Source of the DNA: Phyllostachys edulis
Taxonomy: Eukaryota; Streptophyta; Magnoliopsida; Poales; Poaceae
Assembly (NCBI GenBank): GCA_036346405.1
Contig: CM070563.1
Location: forward strand, 30,638,816-30,702,815
Reading direction: 5' to 3'
DNA: 64,000 nucleotides
In this document: piece after piece, positions 34,423-46,000 of the stretch
Position numbering within the stretch: the first letter of the stretch is position 1
Layout of the letters: each line of letters starts with the position of its first letter
Notes under the pieces: model-generated
Database searches by the model: none
Told to the model about the DNA's origin: nothing
The model's input: the letters and a program-made list of their open reading frames with translations, nothing else
Translations under genes and position numbers: made by a program

Positions 34423-34576
34423 GCAAAGCCACCTGACGGGGCTCACGGCGAACCTGTTGAAGCTGTTCGAGCCATGGCTGCCGCTCGATTACAAGCCGGC
34501 CGCTGATCCTGAGTATGGCCCGCCCGCCCTTCTCCCCGACCCCGTCGCTGACGCCATCCTTCTTCCCGTCGCCACC
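34423..34576 (+). pseudogene. U1-70K: Captured U1-70K (U1 snRNP 70 kDa) N-terminal piece
   Basis: After a splice acceptor the plus strand encodes LTGLTANLLKLFEPWLPLDYKP then AADPEYGPP. Plant U1-70K starts with LTANLLKLFEPRPPL-YKPP and, some 25 residues later, GDPEYAPP. So this is that N-terminal segment with an internal deletion that joins the two motifs. The downstream RNA-recognition motif is absent; the frame runs on into a hairpin. It cannot act in 5' splice-site recognition. Identification is from family memory. Confidence 0.7.
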
Positions 34577-34577
34577 G

Positions 34578-34655
34578 GTTGTGACGCTACGGTCCACTGC
34601 ACAAGACACTATTACAATAAGAGTGTCTTGTACAGTGTCACCATCGTGACACAAC
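34578..34655. repeat. Imperfect hairpin with 33-34-nt arms
   Basis: 34578-34610 (GTTGTGACGCTACGG...CAAGACACT) pairs with 34622-34655, leaving an 11-nt loop ATTACAATAAG. The inner CAAGACACT/AGTGTCTTG stem is perfect. The same 8-bp core with an 11-nt loop occurs in the other CACTA element (60469-60507). Confidence 0.8.
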
Positions 34656-35247
34656 CGCGGAGATGCCGCTGCCGCCTCTGCCACAGCAGCGGCTGTAGAG
34701 CCAGCGGCCTCCGTCGTCGTCGCTGCCCTCGTCACCGTCTCCGAGGTGCCTGTTGTGGTGCCGTCATTTTGGCTAATACATGTTATTTTTGTTTACATTG
34801 CACTGTATTATACAACTACAATATATTAGAGATGGCTTAAATGTATGATGCTAGTTATGCAAATTAAGGTTTTGAATATTTTATAGATTACTTTTGTGGC
34901 TAACTTTGTTGTTTCTTTATCTACACATCATTATTGTTCTCCATTGGCTCTAGCATATACTCACGTAGTAATAACTAATTAGCAGCCAAATGAAATATAG
35001 TGCATCAATGCGTGTTGATTTATTACTTCCAAACATATGCATGTACGATATACTTTTAAGCCACAGAAAGAACAATCATATATTCCTTTAGCACAATAAT
35101 TACTTTCCTTTGTTGTCTCATTTGCTGGTATTAGCTTTTGGGGAAGAGGCACTTCCCATGTGAATGTACTCCGTTTTCTGGGGGAATGTGGTCTATCTAT
35201 GTGCTTTAGCCATTGTAACTACTGTTTCTGACACCCTTTTTTGCTAG
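34656..35247 (+). other. Probable SKP1-derived intron or junction DNA
   Basis: T-rich sequence leading to the acceptor TTTTTTGCTAG at 35247. It is presumably intron captured together with the SKP1 last exon. The border with the U1-70K-derived part cannot be placed by eye. Confidence 0.4.
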
Positions 35248-35387
35248 ACCTTACTTACCAGACTGTTGCTAACATGATTAAGGGCAAGACTCCTAAGGAG
35301 ATCCGCAAGACCTTCAACATCAAGAATGACTTCACCCCTAAGGAGGAAGAGGAGTTTCGCAGGGAGAACCAGTGGGCTCTTGAGTAG
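35248..35387 (+). pseudogene. SKP1: Captured terminal exon of SKP1
   Basis: It follows an acceptor and is open to TAG at 35385-35387: (D)LTYQTVANMIKGKTP, KEIRKTFNIKNDFTPKEEEE, FRRENQWALE. This is the C-terminal F-box-binding region of SKP1, the SCF ubiquitin ligase adaptor (family: [20 protein letters not shown], ...RRENQWAFE). Several Glu-to-Lys and other changes are seen but no frameshift. The N-terminal BTB/POZ-like part was not found. A 3'-UTR-like flank follows to about 35900. It lies inside the CACTA element, same strand as the U1-70K piece, so a chimeric transcript is conceivable. Confidence 0.9.
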
Positions 35388-36010
35388 AGAAACATTGAGG
35401 TCCTAATCTCTTGATGCTTAGATTTTATCGTACCTTGCAATGCTCTGCTTTTATATGTTGTAATGGTTGTAAGTACTTTGAAGTCAGAGATGGGGTTTGT
35501 GAACATGTTTAGCTGGTTAAGGTTTCGTGGGAAAAACTGTTGTGGTCGGTACTTCTGAACCGAATATCTTAAGTCAATATTATGACTCACAAGTGGATGC
35601 TCTATTGAAACTTTTAGTTTTATTTTCGCGACATGATGTGCTTGAAGCTCGATTTGCTTTTGTTACTGCCAGCATCTCTTAACTTATATTATAGCATGTG
35701 GCTGGATTTCTGGGTTTGCTTGCCTTTGTGCTCCTTGTGAGCAGGATGTTAAAATTTGGGTTTGAATATCTGTTTTGCCTTGTCAGTCGGCGATAGAGAT
35801 GGAAGTAAACGAGTTTGATTCCATTTCCATATGACGAATTGTATAATAGTTCATGATGGTTGTGGTGATGTATTTACTCACCAAATGCCAATTAGTTAGT
35901 TTTCCTGGGTCCTATTAAGGCAAATTATCTCATGCTTTGGTGATGTATGCATTGTTTTGCGTGTGACAAATATATTACATCTGTGCCACTGCTTAGAGAT
36001 TTTATAGAGA
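35388..36010 (+). other. Probable SKP1 3' flank inside the CACTA element
   Basis: Moderately AT-rich sequence without an ORF of note after the SKP1 stop. Composition and position suggest the captured 3' UTR and downstream DNA. Confidence 0.4.
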
Positions 36011-36276
36011 AGAGATCATCATAGACAGTTGAAACATATAACCGTCTGTGATGGCCTACGTATCACAGACGGTTTTTGGTAGAAGCCGTTTGTGATAGTA
36101 GGCCTTCACAGATGGTTTCTACCAAGAACCGTCTGTATTGCGACTTATCACAGATAGCTTACAAACCTTTTATGATAACCGCCTGTTATCATAGACACAT
36201 AAATTCAAACAGTTCAGAAACCGTCTGTGATGACGATTTAGAACCGCCTGTGATGACATTTTGTGTAGTAGTGAAA

Positions 36277-36717
36277 GATGGCTTTGGCTCCATGCATATA
36301 TAGCTAAGGCTTAAGGGTTACATTTTTTGCTTGATTTACTGGCAAATCGTTATCGGCAAGCTTTATGGCCTTCTTTCAAACTATAAAAATCTACAGGACG
36401 CTTCCTAAAGTGTATTAAATTTTGTCCTCCAAATAAAGGAGCAATTGACCGAGCACACACTACAGGAGGGTGGGGGAGGGAGAGAGATTCAACTCGCTGT
36501 AAAAAAAAGTTTGTATATAATTAATTTTGACTTTTCAGACAACAGTTGAGTAATAATTCATGTTCGAAGTATCTATATAGGTTGGACATGTTGAAGAGAA
36601 GCAATTAGTATATTATCGATATAAGTACTTAATTTAACATCATTACAAAATTTGTAAATTCTACAAATATTATGACTAAGATTAACCATAAATTTGTATA
36701 CGGAAAATCAGAAACAT
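36277..36717. other. Intergenic, nothing recognised
   Basis: AT-rich sequence between the CACTA right end and the MULE target duplication. I see no gene or element boundary. Confidence 0.5.
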
Positions 36718-36726
36718 CATTTGAAA

Positions 36727-38192
36727 GGAAGAAGTCCATTTTACTCCCCTCAAGTATCGCTATTCGGACACGTAACCACCTGAACTAAAAAACCGGCCAT
36801 TTGACCCCTCCCCCCCCACCCTCACGTTGCAAAACCAATGCACTTAACCCCCCGAGGCTGTTTTGCTCGGTGGTATTGCTTACGTGGCACTGGGTTCAGC
36901 CGATTTCGCCATCGTGACTATTACTTGGCTATGACGTGGCGATGACCCAGAGAGAAGGAAATAGAGAACCAAAACAGGGAGGCGGCTGAGCTTTGGTGAC
37001 GAATGTGGCGCCTGCGGGGGAGGCGCAGACGGTGGCCGACGACCTCGAAAATGGGTTCCCGAGGGGGAAGGTGAGCTAGGGGTCTTAGTGTCTCGGGTGA
37101 CAACGCACGGGCGTGAGCTCATGATGGCATGCGGTGGCCGAAAACGGGGAAGGAGGAGGGCGATGGCACCGGAGGGGGGGGGGAGAAAGGCCACACGCAT
37201 GAGCATCAGGGGAGCGAGTGGAACTCACCAGTGCTGGCGGTGGTGACAGAGGTGAGCCGAGGCAGGGCGGCAACGTGAGCTTGCTACGACATGACGATGT
37301 TCAACGATGGCGTCGTCCTAGGGTGAAGTGAAACTCAAATTGAAGGTTGGGGAAGGAGGAGGGAGGTGTAGGGATACTCCCATAGGGAGGAATTGAAAGA
37401 GAACTCACTGGGTGGAGTAATGATGACAGTGGCGGCGGTGGTGGTCGGAACAGGGGAAGATGACCGTGGTGTGAGCTCCCGTGGACGAAAACTAAAATTG
37501 GTTGGGGGTTTTTGATCATGATGTTTGGGAACACGCCGTGCTCTAGATGCTCAGGGGCCGCAATGACGTCTCGGCCAAGATGGCGCTTCTCGTCGAGGGG
37601 CCACGATGACGTCTCAGCAGTCTTCACGACATGAAGCCCCCTCAACCCCATCACCAAGAGCATGCGCGCCTATAGCACGCTCTTCCCCAACCTTGGCAGC
37701 ATGCTCAGCATCCACGACAGGCCGCCCATCGACTGGGACGAGGAGAACGTTGCGCCCGACGGCGACGATGACGACAAGTTTAGTGGCCACCGATCCGAGG
37801 ACGGCGACAACCACGAGTCAATAGCAGTAGACCGGGGCCCTCCATGCTCCGCTTCTGGACACGAGGAGCCTGGTCAACGAAGGCAGGATGGATGAGATGG
37901 CGAGCACGATGGGCATCGGTGGTGGGTGGTAGTGGAACTGCTCGGGTGGAAGAAATACGAATGGGTAAACGGGATTTTGCGCCAAAACAGCCAGCTCGCC
38001 TAGCCGACATGGTGGTCGACCTAGTGCAACCAGGCCGAACAGATGCCACGTGCGCAATACCACCGCACGAAACAGTCTCAAGGGGTAAGTTGTCCAGTTT
38101 TGTAACTTCGGGGTGTCAAAGGTATGCTTTTTTAGTTCAGTGGGTTACTTGTCCGCATATCGATACTTGAGGGGGTAAAATGGACTTCTTCC
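36727..38192. mobile_element. Non-autonomous MULE with perfect 9-bp TSD
   Basis: The TIRs start GGAAGAAGTCCATTTTAC (left) and, on the other strand, GGAAGAAGTCCATTTTAC (right); similarity continues inward for about 100 bp (AAGTATCG, ACCACCTGAACT, AAAAAA). The 9-bp duplication CATTTGAAA is exact at 36718-36726 and 38193-38201. The exact duplication suggests a fairly recent insertion. The GC-rich interior may be captured DNA. It is related to the diverged block at 6383-7175. Confidence 0.93.
37662..37895 (+). other. Possible captured coding piece in the MULE
   Basis: An ATG-started 77-codon frame: MRAYSTLFPNLGSML, HDRPPIDWDEENVAP, then acidic DGDDDDKFSGHRSEDGD. The composition looks protein-like, and the frame lies inside a MULE, a class known to capture gene pieces. 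I do not recognise a family. Confidence 0.3.
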
Positions 38193-38290
38193 CATTTGAA
38201 ATGATATGGATGAACTAACCTAGCTCATAGCTTCTATACCATTCCAATTCTTAGACAATGCATATATAAGGTATAGGCATATATATAGCA

Positions 38291-39378
38291 TAGGGATGGC
38301 AATCGGGCACGTTAGACACGGGTAATGCTTGCTCATGCTCATGCCCGCCAGCCCAAAACTGGCCCACGGGCATGCCCACGAAGGGCGTTAGGCAGAGAAC
38401 CTTGCCCATGCCCGGTGCTCGTGAGCATGCCCGTGTGCCTGCCACACCTCCTTATAGTCAGCAGACAGCAGGGAACAACATGAAAAATGGAAAGTGGCAA
38501 TACAACTCATCACACATAAAATGGAAAATTGGAAATGAACATAGCTCAACAATTGCAAACTGAAAATTGAAATGCAAGCTGACAATACATCTCATCACAA
38601 CATGAAAATGCATACAAACTGACATAGTTGAAGACTTCAAGTTCAACAATTAAAATTGAAAATGCTCAAAGAGTCACAGTCACAAATCACAAGCAATAGC
38701 CAACAGATCGGGTTTTAGCCTTTTGGGAGAAGGGATCAATGAAAAACAAACCTTCAGGCTTGGCGGCTGATTGAGGGAGGTGGAGGACGAGGAGGATGTT
38801 GTGGCATCGGCAACTGGTGGCAGGAGGTGGCAGCATGTGGCATCGGCCTGTCGCCCTTGGAGAAGGATCCTAAGGAGGGAGCGGCCGGGCGGGTAGCGAC
38901 GGCGGTGACATCGGGCTCCTTCGAGGACGGGAGGACAGGAGAAGGGATATCCAAAGGAGGGATCAGTGGGCAGGTGGTCGACCTTGGTGAGCCGGTGGCG
39001 ACGGCTATGAGGAGGGAGCGGGAGTGCCGAGTGCGGGAGCGGAGCGAGAGAGAGTGCTAGAGGAAAGGGAGTGGGCAATTTGGGGACTAGCTGACTAGGC
39101 TTGTGGCGGCGGGTTGGGTGGTAGTGGACTGTGGGAGAAAGATGGAGGCTGGGTGCTCTAGGGTTCCATGTATTGATGGGGCACCTGTCAGTGAGCATGT
39201 GGCGAGTAAACGAGTGCGATGGGTAAGGATGGAGCACACCCATGCCTGCGCCCGTTTACCCGATGGGCAGAGGATTGCCTCATTATGTACCCGTGGGCAA
39301 AAAAAGCCCCCTATACTAGGCTCTATTAGGGCATTTGTCCACAGACACGTGGATAATCGGGTACAGTTGCTATCCCTA
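38291..39378. mobile_element. Non-autonomous hAT element
   Basis: The ends are TAGGGATGGCAATCGGGC (left) and ...GTTGCTATCCCTA (right), a hAT-type TIR, with the inner GGGCA.G motifs inverted (CCCGTGGGCA, GCCCACGGGC). The flanking 8-bp duplications ATATAGCA (38283-38290) and ATATAGTA (39379-39386) match at 7 of 8. The interior at 38680-39060 is GC-rich without a recognised protein; no hAT transposase. Confidence 0.85.
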
Positions 39379-39386
39379 ATATAGTA

Positions 39387-40879
39387 CCACAAGAACACCT
39401 TAAAAGTACATAAACAATATGTGTAAACGTTATAGTAGTCTGATACTAGTATCACACAAAGGTATATGGATAGTGTGCTAATGTAACTAGCTAGGTCATG
39501 GCGGTACAACGATACGATGCAAGTACTCGAGCTGTAACTAAAAGTTTTATTCCTATAACAAAGTGCCCCCGCTACTGATATCTTCAAAAGAAAAGGAGAA
39601 CATTTGCAGTCAACGCGGTTTTGTTTACTTGGTGTTGGCGTGTACACACAACACAAGTACGATTATTTATATTAAAAACATCATAAGAATCTCCCCAAAA
39701 GTAGGCATGTGGACCTAGAAGGTCTAGCTATCCAACTTGTATTATCCCTGCAATGATGTATACTTATCTCTTATCCGAGAGCCCTCACGTCCACGTCACC
39801 ACAGGCACCTAATCACCTGCCGAGTGCAAACAGCCGCTGGCACAGCTCTCCCGAAGCAATCCATCCGCCGCTAGCAATTCTCGTCGGCCAGAAATTCCCC
39901 AAAATTGTCACATATTGTAGCCTCCGGATCGCACCTCCGTTGCTCCAATACACATCATTCATCTTTGACCTCCACACGCTTCAACTCGTGTTCGACCGTC
40001 TCCTCTAGTATTCTCGGCCATCTGGACCATACCTTCGTACCAAACCATCTCCTGGTCATCGTCGTAGACCACGATCGCCTCCGAGTTACCCTACACATGC
40101 AAAGACCAAAACAACATATTTTGCCGGCACAAGTTCTTTCCAACTTGACCGACATAAGTCCACACACACGTCACATGCCTCAAATAACATCAGTAAATAA
40201 CATTATCAATTATTCATCAACTAAAATATTCTAGATTTAGCGACATGGTCTAACAAGTGGTAAGCCAATTTTTTTGAAGAAAAATGGTTTCGAAAAATTT
40301 ATGAGCTTATTTCAAAACATAGGAACTGAACTATTTATTGTAAAATTCTTACGAAGTTCTTACCCTCTAAACGGTGCCTTAACAGAAAAAAAGAGAGAAG
40401 GTTTCTCGAAAACGAAAAAAAAAGAAGAAAAAGGCTCACATTCGTGGTGTCCAAGTCCAACGGTCGATATGCATTGTATTTGCACGGTCGTCGGTGACCA
40501 ATCTGCTTGGAGACCACTGATCCGTTCCAGCAATGACCACCGACGAGTCAGCTAGAGGACTAGCAAAACCTGCGTAGTGGAGTACACATCAGCCTGACCT
40601 GCCGTGAATGTACGTCATTGATCTACGTGCGCCTGTGAAACCATGTAACTAATTTCTTACCCGTTACAGTAGATGATTAGGATGCCTCCCATTACCCTCG
40701 TTAATTGATTAAACATTTAAATAAGTTAATTTTAAATGAAATTATATTTCGTTTGGAATCAATTCTAAAAATACTTTCAAACTATAAATAAAATGATATT
40801 AAATTAAACCGTATTAATTTCATGAAAAGCCCGATAAGACGATAACCTATCTCGATATCCACCCTACTGGTGTCCTCCT
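39387..40879. other. Intergenic upstream of the NAC gene
   Basis: No gene recognised. A block at 40445-40565 (CGGTCG.TATGCAT.G.ATTTGCACGGTCGT, GGAGACCA.TG) recurs, diverged, at 41085-41225, bracketing the small hAT MITE. The duplicate is in direct orientation. Confidence 0.5.
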
Positions 40880-41079
40880 CAGTGACGAATTCAGCATCCC
40901 TCCAGTCCGAACAAGTGCCTGAGCTTTGCTAACTTGCTGCAGCAGCAACACGAGGCCACGAGCGGCGACCGACGAAGCCAGAGAACGAGCTTGCCTAGGC
41001 TTCAAGCGACGGTCGGCGGGAGAGAAGAGTCGAAGAGCGAGCTTGTCTAAGCTTCGAAATTTTCTTGGCTCCGCCACTG
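40880..41079. mobile_element. 200-bp hAT-type MITE
   Basis: It begins CAGTGACGAATTC and ends TTGGCTCCGCCACTG (other strand CAGTGGCGGAGCCAAG). The 8-bp target duplications are GTCCTCCT (40872-40879) and GTCCTACT (41080-41087), 7 of 8 identical. An internal CGAGCTTG.CTA.GCTTC motif is duplicated. Confidence 0.8.
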
Positions 41080-41087
41080 GTCCTACT

Positions 41088-41815
41088 GGCGTCCATATGC
41101 ATCGCATTTGCACGGTCGTTGCCGACCCACGGAGCAACCTAATGCTTAGAGACCATTGGAATTATCCACGTTCTAAAAGCCACAGCCAGCCACCAAGAGG
41201 ACAAACAAAACCTGCAGTGGATTAATCAATTGCGTATCTAACAGCTCCATTAATCAAGGCACTCCACTGGTAGTGGCATACGTTGGCATGGACACGTAGT
41301 ACGAACACCACTTTTGACTTTGATCCCCTTGTGTCCGACACATCGTATGAACGGAGCGACAACTACGATCCTTGGCTTTCCGCACGGGTCGTCTCAACTC
41401 TCAAAAGCCTTGCAAAAAAGAACTCGTAGCCCACGCATCCGGAGCATTCCTCCCCATGACACGTGGGCCCCGGACGGCAAAATCTCCGACCGCATATATA
41501 TATATCTCAGGATCATTCCCTACGGTTACTTTGTCGTGCGGCCGTGCTCCCGTTACGTCGGTACAGGCGCGCAGTGGCAGGCGGCTGTAAATAACGGCGA
41601 ACTGTGGACGGGAGCGCTAATTGTGGGCGCCTTAACCGTGGTTTGATTCCGGACTAGGCGCGCCCCACTGATTCCGGTCCGACGAGGCAACCGTTGTTAC
41701 AGCACTGACAGGTGGGCGAATCGCGCACGAGGACCCGGAGATCAGTGAGTGTGATAGTTGCTGTGTACACTACCGGCAGTGACAGTAGTGAGAGAGGCGG
41801 CGCGGCGCACTCGGG
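41088..41815 (+). promoter_or_regulatory. Upstream region of the NAC gene
   Basis: Includes the second copy of the 120-bp duplicate, then GC-rich sequence towards the TATA box. No protein frame is convincing. Regulatory elements cannot be named with confidence. Confidence 0.35.
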
Positions 41816-41825
41816 TATAAATAAA
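41816..41825 (+). promoter_or_regulatory. TATA box of the NAC-like gene
   Basis: TATAAATAAA in a GC-rich context, about 30 bp before a CT-containing leader; expected transcription start near 41850. The first coding exon is 1.2 kb downstream, so a 5'-UTR exon and intron are inferred. Confidence 0.6.
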
Positions 41826-41849
41826 GCTCTCAGGCAAGCGGCGGCCTAC

Positions 41850-43037
41850 CTGGCTCGACAATTGGCACGCACCGCTCGCCCGCCTCACCGTGGGCACCGC
41901 GGCGCAGGCGCAGGCGCAGCCGCGCAGCACACCACCGCGCTTCGACTCCGACTCCGTGGTGCGCGAATCGTTCTACCCACCCTTCCATTCTCTTCGATTC
42001 TTCCGATTGGGGCGATGGGTTGGTACTTGGTGGGGGGATCCATTCGCCTGGGTGGGGTTGAGTTGGTCCGGTTCGGGTTCGGGGGCGCGGGATTTTGGGA
42101 TTGGGGGGCGGGGGCGGTGATGCGACGACGATTTGGTGGTGTTGGGGGGGGGATCCAGTTCTTGATTCGAGGTGTGATTCGGGAGCGGAAGCAGAATATT
42201 GGTGTTATTCTTGATTCTTTCTCTGGGGTTTTGGGGGTTCATCCGGAATGAGCCCTTCTTGTTTTCTTGGGTTCTAATTGAGTTTTCTGTACGGGAGATT
42301 TTGGTTTCTGTTATCCTGCGGGGATCGAGGTTTGGTTCTGTTTCTGTTGGAGTTCTGCTTGATTTGCTTGGGCTAATCTGATGATTACTCACTTAATGTT
42401 TCTTGGGTGTTCTTGATTTATTTTATTTTGTTTCTTCTCTGCGTACGTGTAAATGTAAAAAATCACACCATGATTGCTATAAATTTATTAAGTTATTATA
42501 GCAAGAAAGTTGCTAAATAGATAGATGTTGCCACCGTATTCGATTTTCCAGATCGTACTGAGTCTACTTGCTCTGTTCTGCGACCTTGGCAATAGATAGA
42601 TGTTGCCACCGTATTCGATTTTCCAGATCGTACTGAGTCTACTTGCTCTGTTCTGCGACCTTGGCTGGCATAAGGACCCATTGGTGGCTATTTTTCTTTC
42701 TTTTCGTTGTTTAAATACAAGGAGCACTGAGACAAGAACGTTGCTAATGATGGTGGCGAGCTCTTTGTTTGTTTTACCTCATAGTGTTCAATTTGCGAAT
42801 TGGTAGCCGTGCATATTGTTACTGTATACATAATTTTCCAAGGAAGGAATAGCACCAATTGTACCTAAATGAAATGTGCACCAGCTAATTTCCGCAAGCC
42901 TGTTTGACCACAAAAGAAAAGCGCCTCTCATTTTATTTTTCTTAGAGGAACATAGTATTTGGGTCATTTTTGACATATACCATTGCAATATTGCATGTTA
43001 ACTAGACTAAAATTGGGTATCTAATTCCAGGACAATC
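41850..43037 (+). other. 5' UTR exon and first intron of the NAC-like gene
   Basis: A GC-rich leader to about 42300 gives way to a T-rich intron ending in the acceptor CTAATTCCAG at 43030, 7 nt before the start codon. The leader contains a long open frame (from 41712) and GCAGGC repeats, judged non-coding. An exact donor cannot be chosen by eye. Confidence 0.5.
42516..42665 (+). repeat. 75-bp tandem duplication in the leader intron
   Basis: Units 42516-42590 and 42591-42665 look identical (AATAGATAGATGTTGCCACC...GCGACCTTGGC). The identity points to a recent duplication or to an assembly artefact. Confidence 0.9.
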
Positions 43038-46000
43038 ATGTGTCCTCCAATTCCTGGACTAGCATTACTTAACATCAGTATCAGTGATTCTTGGAGAGAT
43101 GAGGAACTTGTTCGATTCTTGGCGGAGAGGAAAGCCGGGGACCCTCTGCCGTACAATGTACTGGTTGGCATGAACTTTTCTCTCATTGATCCACAGGTCT
43201 CCCCTGGTTAGTATCCAGTCAATGCCCAAGATAATAATTATGTTATGTTTGTGGTGTTCTAGTTACTCATGCATTCTGAATTCATGTTGCTTTTCACCAA
43301 GATTATGATTATGCTGTATTTGCGGTCAGATTCTCTTAATCCAGTTGTTATAGACCCTGAAGATTGTTCTGATTTGTCTTTTGAGATGCTAGTTTAGTGT
43401 ACTGTACTGTATGATTGGGGAGTGTGAAATTAGTGCTACATAAATCTGCAACAAGACAATGATTTTAATTCCGAACTGATAACTGGTTGGGAAAAGAGGT
43501 TATGGTTGCATAGAATTACGGTTAAGCACCATAGGACTGATAACTGTTTAGGGTTAAGCAGCTTAAAAAAGTTTACTCAAACCCTAAAAAATGTGCTTGA
43601 GCCTAAGAAAGCACAAAGAGTTTTTATGCTCACACATGTTCTTAAGCACTGCTGACTGTTGCACATATTACAGCACATAGTGTCGGAGATTACATGGGAT
43701 GTTATATGAAATCCTTGGCACTTATTGACCATTTTGTCAATTTTACTTGCAACTTGTACACCAACTACCTGGCTGCTTTCACTGAGTGTGTGTGATTAAC
43801 TGATTACATTCTTCCGTGATTAAATAAATATGTTTAATGCATCGGCGTCTCTCTTGACTGGAATTTTTGAACTCTGCTATCTTTATTAAAGTATGCAATT
43901 CTCCAGCATCATATTTTGCCAGCTAATCCTAAGTTTCAGAGGTGTGGACAATCACTGCATACCAGTGGTAATTGTCTGCCCAATCTATCTCTTCAGATGC
44001 AATCAACCCCCTAAATTGTTTAATACAACCAGACCATGTGCTAAGATTGAGCACTTGAATTCGTTTTCTACATTAAAATGTACACTGCACTATGTCTATA
44101 CTGTGTTCATATATATAACCAATCTCACTTTATAATATATTACTGGAGCTCGGATGCATAGTACACTATTAAGTCTGCTAAAATCATGTTGGAATAACTT
44201 TCTTGCATATTATTACTTATTTATTACTTCAGGGTTTCAGTTTGTTAGCAAGTAGTTTAAGGATTTGAATGCAAATTTTGTGATAGTGAGTGACTAGAAG
44301 TACAATTTTCCCTATTTGACATAGCAGAACTGCAGAAGTCCCTGTATTTTTGGCTTATAATCTTTGCTAATTATGATAATAAATTTGCTGGCAAAATATC
44401 TGACAAAGATAACTCATCTTGTAGGAAACATATGGTACATGAACTGGTCAGATGACCAGCAACCCTATGACAATGGTGAAAATGCTATTAGAAACGCGGA
44501 ATATGGATACTGGAAGTCTGTGGATGCTCTCAGAATACCAACAAGTACAGCTATTGTGGGTGTGAAAATTAGTCTGGAGTTTTATGAAGGCCAAGCACCA
44601 TCTGGTAAGAGAACTGGGTGGGTAATGCATGAATATCAAGTAGAACAGAATGATGAAGCTAATATACCACAGGTAGCCCATGGTTTCTCCTAGTCATTTT
44701 GTGCATATCCTGTAAGCTTTTTCTCCAGGGTTGATGATTGATGGCTTTTGTATTTCTGACAGGACTACAAGTCTTTGTGTACAATATTCTTGCAAGGAGA
44801 CAAAAAGTTCAATGCTGAAGATCAACAGATATCTCTGAATGCAAATGCTCCTCATGATTGCTTGGAATCTTATCTTCAATATCTTGCTGAAATAGAAGAG
44901 CAAAATGCTGCAATGAACTCCCAGGTTTGCATATTTTCTTTCTTGTATAAGACATCCCTTAGCAATACCCTGAAACTTGTAGTTTTTCTCATCTGGTTCT
45001 CATTTTAGTGTAATTTATGGTTTTGAAATCTATGCTGGTCTGTCATTTAAAATTGGGAAATAGCTCCCCAGGTTCCTGTTATAGTAATTCACCTTTTTAT
45101 TTGAAGGATAAGTTTTTTTCAGATGTTTGGAGTCCTTCAAAAACCATATAAAAACATGTATTTTATCAGGGCATGCTACTGATTTTCTGTCACTGCGTAT
45201 TAGTTTTTTCTTGCACTATAAACTTTGATCATATGATCAGATATGGGAGTTTTACTTGTAATCTTGATGAATCTTCAATTTACATATGCCAGATTGTAGC
45301 TTCAAACCAGCATAATTTCTCTTCCAGCAAAGGACAGGATGAAAACAAAACTCATAATGCTGCAGATGCCATAGCTTTTCATCATGCTCTTGCTAATGAG
45401 GCCTACATAGAAATGAATGACCTATTAAACTCAGAAGCCTCTGCATCAACTTCAGAATACTCAAGTAGACGGTCTATGATTTCTGAAGAGTACTTTGATT
45501 CTGATGCATTCCTGAGGGAGATTTTGAATGACTGTAACACAACTGATGAAGAACATAAAGACTGCAAGCTTAGCATAACTGCACCTACTAAATCGGATCA
45601 TGTTGTTACCAGTCTGCCAGAACAAGGTAAGATAACCCTTCTCTTGCTTGTTTTGAATTTAAGAAATTGGTACAGATCCTCGTATTGTTTGTTCTAGAAA
45701 CTCCGAGAGTGTATCCATGCGAAGAACCATTTGGAAACTTGGAACCATGAAACTTTGCAACTGAGAAGTCCCACTGTAATGGACCCCACCCAACTAACAA
45801 GCGTATGAAACCCTTCTCTTGTTTGTTTTGAATTTAAGAAATTGGTACAGATCCTCGTATGGTTTGTTCTAGAAACTCTGAGTGTATCCATACGAAGGAC
45901 CATTAGGAAAATTGGAACCATGAAACTTTGCAATTGAGACGTCCCACTGTAATGGACCCCACCCAACTATGAAGCGTATGAAACTTTGAGCAAAGCTAAT

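Larger units (their letters stand above)
32893..36273 (+). mobile_element. Non-autonomous CACTA element with captured gene pieces
   Basis: The left end is CTATACTACAAAACAGGC (a mutated CACTACTACAAAA); the right end is ...TTTTGTGTAGTAGTG, an exact CACTA terminus. The flanking 3-bp duplication is AAA (32890-32892 and 36274-36276). Both ends carry subterminal arrays of inverted (T)CACAGACGGTT/AACCGTCTGTGA motifs (32930-33110 and 36015-36260), the usual binding-site arrays of En/Spm-type transposases. A further pair sits inside at 33974-34050, which may mean a composite origin. There is no transposase. The interior holds an ORF with a TATA box, a U1-70K piece and a SKP1 terminal exon. Confidence 0.85.

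Noticed and set aside
41712..42251. 179-aa ORF in front of the NAC gene
   Set aside because: It starts upstream of the TATA box, is low-complexity and GC-rich, and matches no family; it is best explained as promoter and leader.
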